Positions 1-7,379 of a stretch of 46,126 nt of DNA are shown one piece after another. The stretch is from contig JAJRPS010000095.1 in NCBI GenBank assembly GCA_024280635.1, positions 1 through 46,126 of the forward strand. The letters are read 5' to 3'. Position numbers and translations under genes: made by a program. The notes under the pieces were generated by a model. The model worked only from the letters and a program-made list of their open reading frames with translations. It searched no databases and was not told where the DNA came from. Origin of the DNA: Bacteroidota bacterium. GTDB lineage: Bacteria > Bacteroidota > Bacteroidia > Flavobacteriales > Flavobacteriaceae. Positions within the stretch are counted from its first letter, which is position 1, and each line of letters starts with the position of its first letter.

Positions 1-43
1 ACTAACAGGTGTGGTGCTATTTTTTTAAAATTAAATTTCATAT

Positions 44-298
44 TTATTCGTCTATTTCTTCAAAATCAATATACTCCCCTACTTTTTTCTTTTCCTTCGG
101 AATTTCACTTTTAGGCGTTTTTGATTGTTGATTTTGCATGTTCCCAAATTGATCTTTCATTTTTTGCTCCATCTTTTTTGCTGCATATGTCATTATGTAT
201 GGTGCCGCTAAACGCATTACAAATTTTGCAATGTAGTATATGGATAATAATATAAATATTGTTTTTATCAGTCCTGTAAAAGAAGCTTGATCAATCAT
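44..298 (-). CDS. DUF4834 family small membrane protein
   Basis: An 84-residue protein with one predicted membrane helix near residues 8-28, a short amphipathic Lys/Met/Gln-rich stretch, and a charged C-terminus ending in an acidic VGEYIDFEEIDE motif. This layout (N-terminal helix, conserved GEYIDFEE-like tail) matches the DUF4834 family, which I know from Bacteroidota only and whose function is unknown. It is transcribed away from the beta-barrel gene at 438, and a TAnnTTTG element lies about 30 bases upstream of its ATG. The tail should face the cytoplasm if the helix is a simple anchor, but that is inference. Confidence 0.85.
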   Translation of the reverse strand: MIDQASFTGLIKTIFILLSIYYIAKFVMRLAAPYIMTYAAKKMEQKMKDQFGNMQNQQSKTPKSEIPKEKKKVGEYIDFEEIDE

Positions 299-327
299 TG
301 GTAAATAAGGTATTAATTATATGGTCA

Positions 328-335
328 CAAAGCTA
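328..335 (-). promoter_or_regulatory. -7 element (TAnnTTTG) of the DUF4834 gene
   Basis: The minus strand reads TAGCTTTG, an exact match to the Bacteroidota -7 consensus, about 30 bases before the ATG at 298. The -33 region is only a T-run, so the match is partial. Confidence 0.5.
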
Positions 336-437
336 CACAAAACCAAGTATTTTAAAAAACATCTCATTTTTTAATTCACTTAATTGTGATTATTTTAAGA
401 TAAACTGTATTTTTATGGCTGAATTAAAATTTTAACT

Positions 438-1466
438 ATGCGATTACTTCAAACAATCCTTTTGTTTATCTTCTTTTTTAGTGTTAGTACACAAGCGCAA
501 TATACCGAAACCATTAACTCTAATAAACCTGGTGGTTCACATGGAGCGTATAGCGTAGGTAAAAATGTATGGCAGGCAGAAGGTGGTTTCTTTTACAGCA
601 AAAACAAACACGAACTCCGCAAACAAGATTTTGGTGGTGGCGGTATTGAGTATGAATTACGATATGGGGTTTGGAAAGAGGAATTAGAAGTAAGTTTAAG
701 CGGTAGCTTTCAAATGGGTAAAATTACCGATAATCTTGCAGGAACAAATACTAGCGTAAGTAATTTTAAATTCAATACTATAGGCGCTAAATATTTAGTG
801 TATGACCCTTATAAAAATTATGTTGACAAACCCAATTTAAACAGCTGGAGAGCCAACCATAAATTTAAGTGGCGTACTTTATTACCTTCTGTTGCTGTAT
901 ATGCCGGAATGAATTTAAACATCACCAACACACCCTTTGTATATGGTAGCAATTTTAATTTTGCGGGGTTAGAAGAACCTTCCTTTTCTCCAAAAATTAT
1001 GATCATCACACAACACAACTGGAGTGGTGGTTGGGTCTTTACTATGAATTTAATTGGTGATCGTGTTTTTATGACTGATTATCCAATTTACTCCTACATA
1101 TTAACCCTAACACATGCCATAAACGAAAATGTGGCTGTTTTTATAGAAAATCAAGGTATTAAGAATGATGTTTATGCTGATGCGTTATTCCGTTTTGGTG
1201 GTGCTTATTTATTTAGTAAAGACGTTCAGGTAGATTTAGGGGTTACTTTAAACACTAAAAACACACCTTCTGTTTTCGGCTTAAATTTAGGTTTATCCTA
1301 TCGTTTAGATTTTCATGTTGACCCAGACAATAACAATGATGCAGAAGATGAAAAGGAACGAAAAGAAAATGCTGCAGGAAAAAACAGAAAGAAAAAGAAG
1401 AAGAAAAATGATGGCGCAGCCGAAAAAGAAAAGAAAAGTCAAAAAGATAAAAATGTTTTTGATTAA
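438..1466 (+). CDS. Outer-membrane beta-barrel (transporter-like) protein
   Basis: A 342-residue protein with a clear signal peptide (cleavage probably after residue 20, STQA-QYTE) followed by alternating amphipathic strands rich in Gly, Tyr, Phe and Asn, as in an outer-membrane barrel. It resembles the flavobacterial proteins annotated as 'transporter', related to the MetA-pathway phenol degradation barrel family; the substrate is unknown. The last 45 residues are an unusual, highly charged Lys/Glu tail containing a run of six lysines, which would lie outside the barrel. It is divergent from the DUF4834 gene and precedes the OstA-like gene on the same strand. The family call is moderate; the outer-membrane location is fairly secure. 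Confidence 0.72.
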   Translation: MRLLQTILLFIFFFSVSTQAQYTETINSNKPGGSHGAYSVGKNVWQAEGGFFYSKNKHELRKQDFGGGGIEYELRYGVWKEELEVSLSGSFQMGKITDNLAGTNTSVSNFKFNTIGAKYLVYDPYKNYVDKPNLNSWRANHKFKWRTLLPSVAVYAGMNLNITNTPFVYGSNFNFAGLEEPSFSPKIMIITQHNWSGGWVFTMNLIGDRVFMTDYPIYSYILTLTHAINENVAVFIENQGIKNDVYADALFRFGGAYLFSKDVQVDLGVTLNTKNTPSVFGLNLGLSYRLDFHVDPDNNNDAEDEKERKENAAGKNRKKKKKKNDGAAEKEKKSQKDKNVFD

Positions 1467-1653
1467 TCTTATTTTAACCTATTGCACATAAAAAACGACA
1501 TCAATATCATAATCAATTGCTTTTTTAAAACAAGTATTCAAACAATACCTTTTTAGTAGCATTCAATATGATTATTTGGGCTATTTAAGTACAACTTTTG
1601 CTCCATTTTTATTAAAACTATCACAAAGCGATGTGCATCAATACTTTTTTAGT

Positions 1654-1661
1654 TATTTTTG
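1654..1661 (+). promoter_or_regulatory. -7 element (TAnnTTTG) upstream of the OstA-like gene
   Basis: TATTTTTG fits TAnnTTTG exactly. Its last three bases are the first possible TTG start (1659-1661) of the OstA-like gene. If the element is used, transcription starts near 1668 and that TTG cannot be the initiator, which points to the next TTG at 1695. Confidence 0.5.
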
Positions 1662-1694
1662 AATCGTAGTTTTCGACCACTAAACATAAAAGCT

Positions 1695-3404
1695 TTGAAA
1701 AAACATACTTATATCTTATTTTTATTCTCATTGCTATTTGCAATATCTTTTGCTCAAGAGCGTAAAAAAATTAGAGTAACCGCACCGTATTATGATAAAA
1801 ATGAAACAACATTTCCAGGTGCTACCATTTTAACCCGTAATAGTGCCAAACAAATATATATTGAACACGAGGGGATTGAAATGTGGTGTGACAAAGCATA
1901 TCATTATACCAAAGAAGATAGTATCGCTGCTTTCGGAAATGTATTAATTAAACAAGGTGACACTATTAACTTAACCAGTAAAGCAGCCAATTATAGTGGA
2001 AAAACACAACTGGCATTTTGTGCAGGGGATGTTAAATTTACCGAACCAAAATCGACTTTAGACACGGATACCCTATATTTTGATCGCATCAAACAAGAAG
2101 CCTATTACAAAACTGGTGGTGTAGTACATCAAGAAGAAAACATTATTAAAAGTAATATTGGACGGTATTTTATAGACAGTCAAAAATATCAGTTCATCTC
2201 TCAGGTAGATATCAAAAACCCTGAATACACTTTAAAATCGGCACAATTAGATTTTTATTCCAATTCTGGTTTAGCCTATATTTACGGAAAATCAGTAATT
2301 AAACACCAAAATACCACTATCTATTGTGAGCGTGGGTTTTATGACACCAATGCCGATTTAGGTTATTTTGAAAAAAACACTAAAATACATTATCAAAATC
2401 GAGTTTTTGAAGGCGACAGCATGTATTTTAATCAAAAACGAAACTTTGCATCTGCCACCAACAACATCAAAGTTACCGATACCGTAAACCACAGTATCAT
2501 TACGGGGCATTATGCCGAAGTATTTAGAGCTAAAGATTCTGTTTTTATCACCAAAAGAGCATTAGCTAGTATGTTGCAAGAAAAAGATTCCATTTACATA
2601 CACGCCGATACTTTGATGATTACCGGTAAACCTGACAACCGAATTATTAGAGCATTCCATAAAGCAAAACTGTACAAATTAGACATCAATGGTAAGTGTG
2701 ACTCCATACACATCAATCAAAAATTAGGCTTAACAAAGATGATTAAGAATCCCATTTTATGGTCTGGAGAAAGTCAAATGACAGGAGATACTATACAACT
2801 ATACAACAATTTAAAAAGTAACAAACTAGACTCCCTTCGGGTGCATTATCATACTTTTTTAGTCCAAAAAGACAGTATAGAAGGCTATAACCAAGTAAAA
2901 GGAAAAGAATTAGTAGGTTATTTTAATGATGAGAATCAATTGCACAGTGTAGATATTAATAAAAATGCAGAACACCTTCAATACACTCGTAAAGAAAATG
3001 GGGACATGATAGGTATTAACAAAATTGGATCGGCTAAAATCAACATTATTTTTGAAGATAATCAAATGAATGAAATCACCTATTTTGGTGACCCTAGTGG
3101 CGATTTAACTCCCGACTCACAATACCCCCAAAATGCAAGAAAATTAAGAGGGTTCAATTGGCGTGGTGACGAGCGAATTTTATCCGTTCAAGATTTATTT
3201 AAAGATGACCCTCCGTTAATTTTAACGGTTATTAAAGGTATTGAAGGAAGAATTTTAAACGACGAAGATGTTGAAACCCTACAAAATATCACTCCTCAAA
3301 AAAAAGTAATGAAACCGCTTGTTAAAAAAGTAAAAACATTACCAAAAGAGCAAAAGAAAGGAAAACCCCTTATAGAAAAGAAAACTTCTAAAAAAACAAT
3401 TTAA
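1695..3404 (+). CDS. OstA-like (LptA/LptD N-domain) LPS-transport protein
   Basis: This protein is about 569 residues from the TTG at 1695, or 581 from the TTG at 1659. The later start gives a standard signal peptide (MKKHTYILFLF... to SFAQ) and avoids overlap with a TAnnTTTG promoter box. The mature part repeats the beta-jellyroll pattern of OstA proteins: short strands with 'GNVLIKQGDTINLTS', 'AKLYKLD' and 'D-T-L' turns, about residues 30-500. A Lys-rich tail follows. Family knowledge: such proteins act in periplasmic carriage of LPS to the outer membrane. It is followed after 31 bases by a class III aminotransferase, an arrangement common in Flavobacteriia. Confidence 0.85.
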   Translation: MKKHTYILFLFSLLFAISFAQERKKIRVTAPYYDKNETTFPGATILTRNSAKQIYIEHEGIEMWCDKAYHYTKEDSIAAFGNVLIKQGDTINLTSKAANYSGKTQLAFCAGDVKFTEPKSTLDTDTLYFDRIKQEAYYKTGGVVHQEENIIKSNIGRYFIDSQKYQFISQVDIKNPEYTLKSAQLDFYSNSGLAYIYGKSVIKHQNTTIYCERGFYDTNADLGYFEKNTKIHYQNRVFEGDSMYFNQKRNFASATNNIKVTDTVNHSIITGHYAEVFRAKDSVFITKRALASMLQEKDSIYIHADTLMITGKPDNRIIRAFHKAKLYKLDINGKCDSIHINQKLGLTKMIKNPILWSGESQMTGDTIQLYNNLKSNKLDSLRVHYHTFLVQKDSIEGYNQVKGKELVGYFNDENQLHSVDINKNAEHLQYTRKENGDMIGINKIGSAKINIIFEDNQMNEITYFGDPSGDLTPDSQYPQNARKLRGFNWRGDERILSVQDLFKDDPPLILTVIKGIEGRILNDEDVETLQNITPQKKVMKPLVKKVKTLPKEQKKGKPLIEKKTSKKTI

Positions 3405-3435
3405 ACTATCTTTAGGAGATACTAAATAGCAATTC

Positions 3436-4614
3436 ATGTCTAAAAAAGATTTCTTTACCTATCAAGCACAAACCACCCCCCATCCGTTAGCCATGGAAAT
3501 TGACCATGCAAAAGGAAGTTATATTTATGATACGGCTGGAAAAAAATATTTAGATTTTGTTGCAGGAGTTTCGGCATGTAGTTTAGGGCATCAACACCCA
3601 CGCGTGGTAAACGCAATAAAAAAACAGGCAGATCAATATTTACACGTAATGGTTTATGGCGAATATGTACAGCAACCATCCGTAGCATTAGCAAAATTAT
3701 TAGCGCAACATTTACCCAAATCTTTACAAAAAACATATTTAGTAAATTCAGGCACCGAAGCTATTGAAGGCGCTATGAAACTCGCCAAACGAACTACTGG
3801 GCGCACACAATTTATTGCCGCTAAAAATGCATATCACGGCAATACACAAGGAAGCATGAGTTTAATGAATTTTACTGAGCGTAAAGAAAAATTTGAACCG
3901 CTACTCCCCAATATTGATTACATTCAATTTAATAATGAAGCCGATTTACAAAAAATAACTTCCCAAACCGCTGGGGTTATTTTAGAAACCATACAAGGTG
4001 GCGCAGGTATTATTGAACCCAAAAACGACTACCTAAATAAAGTACAACAACGCTGCAAAGCTGTTGGCGCATTATTTATTTTAGATGAAATACAACCTGG
4101 TTTTGGACGTACAGGAAAACTTTTTGGCTTTGAACATTACAACTGTACTCCAGACATTTTAGTCATGGGAAAAGGTATGGGTGGCGGAATGCCTATTGGT
4201 GCCTTTTCCGCTTCAGAAGCACTAATGAGCACCTTACAAACCAATCCTAAATTAGGACACATTACCACTTTTGGCGGACACCCAGTAATTGCGGCGGCAG
4301 CACTAGCAACACTACAAGAAATAACCGAAACCTCTTTAATTCAAGACACTTTAGCTAAAGAAAAACTCATTCGTAAACAATTACAACATCCATTGATTAA
4401 GGAAATTAGAGGTAAAGGATTAATGTTAGCACTACTTGTTGAAACCCCTGAAATTTGCTCTGAAATCATTTTAAAATGTCAAGATAAAGGATTAATACTC
4501 TTTTGGTTATTGTTTGAAGCCAATGCCATACGCATTACCCCTCCATTAACCATTAGCGAAAATGAAATTTTAGAAGGCTGTGAAATTATTTTGGAGGTTT
4601 TAAATGGTTTATAA
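3436..4614 (+). CDS. Class III PLP-dependent aminotransferase (acetylornithine/aspartate aminotransferase family)
   Basis: At 392 residues this is the normal length for a fold-type I class III aminotransferase. Visible hallmarks are the N-terminal DFVAGVSACSLGHQHP substrate/PLP region, NSGTEAIEGAMKLA (phosphate cup), DEIQPGFGRTGK with the Asp that contacts the pyridine nitrogen, and MGKGMGGGMPIGAF, whose Lys246 should form the Schiff base. The C-terminal small domain with KGLMLAL is complete. Substrate cannot be fixed from sequence: acetylornithine, succinylornithine or another omega-amino acid is possible, and no arginine-biosynthesis genes are nearby. It lies 31 bases after the OstA-like gene, probably in one transcript. 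Confidence 0.88.
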   Translation: MSKKDFFTYQAQTTPHPLAMEIDHAKGSYIYDTAGKKYLDFVAGVSACSLGHQHPRVVNAIKKQADQYLHVMVYGEYVQQPSVALAKLLAQHLPKSLQKTYLVNSGTEAIEGAMKLAKRTTGRTQFIAAKNAYHGNTQGSMSLMNFTERKEKFEPLLPNIDYIQFNNEADLQKITSQTAGVILETIQGGAGIIEPKNDYLNKVQQRCKAVGALFILDEIQPGFGRTGKLFGFEHYNCTPDILVMGKGMGGGMPIGAFSASEALMSTLQTNPKLGHITTFGGHPVIAAAALATLQEITETSLIQDTLAKEKLIRKQLQHPLIKEIRGKGLMLALLVETPEICSEIILKCQDKGLILFWLLFEANAIRITPPLTISENEILEGCEIILEVLNGL

Positions 4615-4640
4615 CACCCTTAATTTTAAAGATCAAAACC

Positions 4641-4671
4641 TTGACTTTCTCGTTTTTTTCAACTAACTTTA
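4641..4671 (+). promoter_or_regulatory. Possible promoter of the type IX-secreted protein gene
   Basis: TTG at 4641-4643 is followed after 20 bases by TAACTTTA, seven of eight bases of TAnnTTTG. Transcription would begin near 4678, so the 9-bp hairpin at 4682-4710 would sit at the very 5' end of the mRNA. Match is imperfect. Confidence 0.35.
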
Positions 4672-4724
4672 CTTATCTAACGATAAACAACATTTAAACG
4701 ATTGTTTATCTTAATAAGTTAGCC
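4663..4724 (+). repeat. Nested inverted repeat ending in GTTAGCC
   Basis: Inner arms GATAAACAA (4682-4690) and TTGTTTATC (4702-4710) form nine pairs around an 11-base loop. Outer arms CTAACTT (4663-4669) and AAGTTAG (4716-4722) also pair. The right edge reads GTTAGCC (4718-4724), and ATCTAAC at 4675-4681 fits the integron inverse core pattern RYYYAAC. It could be a 5' mRNA stem-loop, an operator, or a degenerate recombination site. There is no T-tract, so it is not a standard terminator. Confidence 0.55.
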
Positions 4725-4787
4725 ATAATTTAAAAAAAAAATGATTACAAATTTCAAAGCAACTAAAAGCTTAAATAAACAACAATA

Positions 4788-6305
4788 ATGAAAAAATTAA
4801 CACTAAGTATTTTGGCAATGGCATTTATCCTACTTTCGGCAAATGCTCAACAATTCCCTGTAGATGAACAATATCAAAGCACGCCTCCACCTGCTATACC
4901 GGCAATGTCAGATTATGGACAGTCGGTGATTGACAACTCCGTAACTACACCAATAGAAATAACAAGAGTTACAGAAGTTTATAATTATACTGATGGAAAC
5001 GGAAATCCTGCAGTCTGGTACCCAACTCACGAATACTCTAAAGTACAAGTTTGGAATGCTAATCAAACAAAATATAAGATTCGATCTTGGAAAGTATATA
5101 ATGCAACAACATATCAGGAAGAACAGTCTTTATCCAATATGCATCCTGCCTATTGGTCTAATACCAATCCCGATTTAATATGGAGTTTTAGACAAAATGG
5201 TAATATAAAAAAACATTTTGTATCAACAAATACAACCCAGACAGTTGCAACAATTACTAAACCCGATGGAAGTGCTTATGATTATGTAATGTTAGGACCT
5301 GGAGAAGGTAATATTGACAAGAATGACCATTTTGTAGCTCTTGCTTGTAAAGATGGTCAAGATATGGATGTTGTTGTTTTTGATTTACAAACCTTACAAA
5401 TATCCGTCCGTAGAAAATTTGTAGGATGTTGGGGCAATGGAACCCAGGATTTTCCAGATTTTGTAGATTGGGTTTCAATTTCTCAATCAGGAGACTATGT
5501 TGTTATTATGTTTCATAACGCTTTAGGTCAGAACAACTATTATGTAGACCAAGATGGCATCAATCATTATGGTGTCGAAGTTTACCTTACAATGGATATG
5601 GTATCTCTAAGTAGAATTGTAGAATATGGTAATCACGGTGACCTTGGATATGCTGTAGATGGTGATGAAGTTTTGGTTCAGTTTTGGGGTTTGGAAGTTG
5701 GCTCCATTTATATGTATAAATTAAATGGTTCAGGCTCTACTAGAATTGCCGCAAACCCCGACTTTGGAGTATCTGGTCATATATCTTGTAGAAATATCAA
5801 TAGACCAGGTTGGGCTTATGTTACCATTAGTGAACTTGATGAGTCAGCGCAATTAGTAGCTGTAAAACTAGATAACACAAATACTGTAGAACATTTTGGG
5901 CATCATTTTAGTAGTGCACAAAGTTATGCACAAGCCTCTATGGGAACTGCTTCACCTAATGGTGATATAATATGTTTTAAATCAGATTTTGGAACATCTC
6001 CAAATGATGGCGATGTGACTTATAGTTTTTTTGCAAAAGTATCAAATCCTCTAAGCGTTGATGAAGAAGTTTTAACTAGTATAAAAATATATCCAAATCC
6101 AACCTCTAATTATTTAAAAATAGAAAGTAAAACTAATATTACAAGTCTTTCATTTTATAATATAAGAGGTCAAAAAATCAAAGAATTTCCAGTTGAAAAC
6201 ACAAACATCAATACTATTAATATAAATAATTTTGATACTGGTTTTTACTATTTAGAAATCATAACTGAAATGAATAAATATACAAAGAAAATAATTATTA
6301 GATAA
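4788..6305 (+). CDS. Secreted protein with type IX secretion sorting domain, propeller-like
   Basis: A 505-residue protein with an N-terminal signal peptide (about residues 1-20, LSANA-QQF). A central region of about 400 residues has repeated blade-like segments such as HPAYWSNTNPDLIWSF, SISQSGDYVVI, GHISCRNINRPGWAYVTI and SPNGDIICFKSDFG. These suggest a TolB/oligogalacturonate-lyase-like beta-propeller, but I recognise no catalytic motif. The last 75 residues are a classical type A sorting domain (IYPNPTSNYLKIES, YNIRGQKIKE, GFYYLEI, KKIIIR), so the protein should cross the outer membrane by type IX secretion and be surface-attached or released. It sits alone, with no partner gene, and is bordered by cassette-like sites. 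Confidence 0.85.
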   Translation: MKKLTLSILAMAFILLSANAQQFPVDEQYQSTPPPAIPAMSDYGQSVIDNSVTTPIEITRVTEVYNYTDGNGNPAVWYPTHEYSKVQVWNANQTKYKIRSWKVYNATTYQEEQSLSNMHPAYWSNTNPDLIWSFRQNGNIKKHFVSTNTTQTVATITKPDGSAYDYVMLGPGEGNIDKNDHFVALACKDGQDMDVVVFDLQTLQISVRRKFVGCWGNGTQDFPDFVDWVSISQSGDYVVIMFHNALGQNNYYVDQDGINHYGVEVYLTMDMVSLSRIVEYGNHGDLGYAVDGDEVLVQFWGLEVGSIYMYKLNGSGSTRIAANPDFGVSGHISCRNINRPGWAYVTISELDESAQLVAVKLDNTNTVEHFGHHFSSAQSYAQASMGTASPNGDIICFKSDFGTSPNDGDVTYSFFAKVSNPLSVDEEVLTSIKIYPNPTSNYLKIESKTNITSLSFYNIRGQKIKEFPVENTNINTININNFDTGFYYLEIITEMNKYTKKIIIR

Positions 6306-6309
6306 CTAT

Positions 6310-6435
6310 GGCTAACAAAAAATATACGTAATTGCGGTTTTTGTTCTATACCCAAAGTTTCTGTCTTTTATCAAAGTATAGCTCTAAACCAAAAAGTAAG
6401 CGTTTAAAAACCCGCAACTACGTATATTCAAATCG
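6310..6435 (+). other. Fold-back element resembling an integron attC site
   Basis: The left edge GGCTAAC (6310-6316) lies four bases after the type IX gene's stop. Arms 6321-6342 and 6406-6428 form a stem of about 21 pairs with one A-C mismatch and one extra unpaired G on the right arm. A smaller hairpin, CTATAC (6346-6351) with GTATAG (6376-6381), lies inside. TATGGCTAAC (6307-6316) is the exact reverse complement of GTTAGCCATA at 4718-4727, upstream of the gene. This is the layout of an attC site, but the expected right core GTT is GAT (6435-6437) and no integrase is present. A MITE or stable mRNA 3' hairpin is the alternative. Confidence 0.42.
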
Positions 6436-6466
6436 ATAAATAAAATCAGTAAACAATACGGGAGTA

Positions 6467-7366
6467 TTACAGTTTTTTCTCAAATTTCACATATCGTTTT
6501 TTCGCATATTCAAAACCTTCTTTCCACCATTTTGTCATTAATTTTTTCTTGAATACCAAGGCGTTTTCGGTCAATTTTGTTGGAGTATAATATATGTTCA
6601 ATTTTACATTATTATTTTTAGCCGCCAACTTACCAATGGTAATATCGTTTTTTTCTACCTGATCTAATAAATATCCAAACAAGTTCATCATTAATGAAAA
6701 TGGGTTTTGTCCCAACACTTTTTGCCCCTCCATGTTTTCTGACGTCAATACAATGGCATCAATTTCCGTAGCACCACGTAAAATAGCTTCCCGTATAGGC
6801 ACTACGCACCCAAAACCACCGTCGGCATATTCATCTCCATTACGGGTTGTTAATGACATAAAAGGTACGTAATTACAGGAAATCCAAATCCAATCGCAAA
6901 ATTCTTCATAGGTACAATCGTGTATAGACTTGTATTCTACTCTATTTTTAGATAGGTTGGTTACGGTAATAACAACATCTTCCTTGGTATCTTTTATCTG
7001 CAAAAACTCATCATACGTTACATTTTTTTTAATGCTTTTTCGCAGCGCATTACTTTCTCCAAAAGTTCTTTTTAACTTGATAAACTGTATTAATGAATTC
7101 AAAAAGTTTATCGATACAAACTCCCGACCTTCCTTTTTACGAATTATAAACGGATTAATACTAAATATGGTATTTTGGTTTACATTGGTATAGATTTTAT
7201 GCAATTTTGTCAAATTACCTGTCGCCAAATGCGGCAGCAGTAAACTTCCTGTTGACGTACCTAAAAACATATCGTATTCCTTATTTTTTTCTTGCATCAA
7301 ATACTCTGCAACTCCTCCTGCAAATGCTCCTTTACTTCCTCCTCCGCTAATTACTAATGCTTTCAT
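6467..7366 (-). CDS. Patatin-like phospholipase family protein
   Basis: This 299-residue protein has the full patatin hallmark set: the oxyanion-hole loop GGGSKGAF at residues 8-15, the nucleophile elbow GTSTG with Ser38, and the dyad aspartate in ADGGFG (Asp182). No signal peptide is seen, so it is probably cytoplasmic and would hydrolyse acyl esters of phospholipids or related lipids; the true substrate is not evident. The ATG lies 13 bases after the stop of the M1 aminopeptidase gene on the same strand, so the two are probably co-transcribed. Nothing indicates the transmembrane or barrel extensions seen in some secreted patatins. Confidence 0.9.
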   Translation of the reverse strand: MKALVISGGGSKGAFAGGVAEYLMQEKNKEYDMFLGTSTGSLLLPHLATGNLTKLHKIYTNVNQNTIFSINPFIIRKKEGREFVSINFLNSLIQFIKLKRTFGESNALRKSIKKNVTYDEFLQIKDTKEDVVITVTNLSKNRVEYKSIHDCTYEEFCDWIWISCNYVPFMSLTTRNGDEYADGGFGCVVPIREAILRGATEIDAIVLTSENMEGQKVLGQNPFSLMMNLFGYLLDQVEKNDITIGKLAAKNNNVKLNIYYTPTKLTENALVFKKKLMTKWWKEGFEYAKKRYVKFEKKL

Positions 7367-7379
7367 TTTTATTTGTTTT

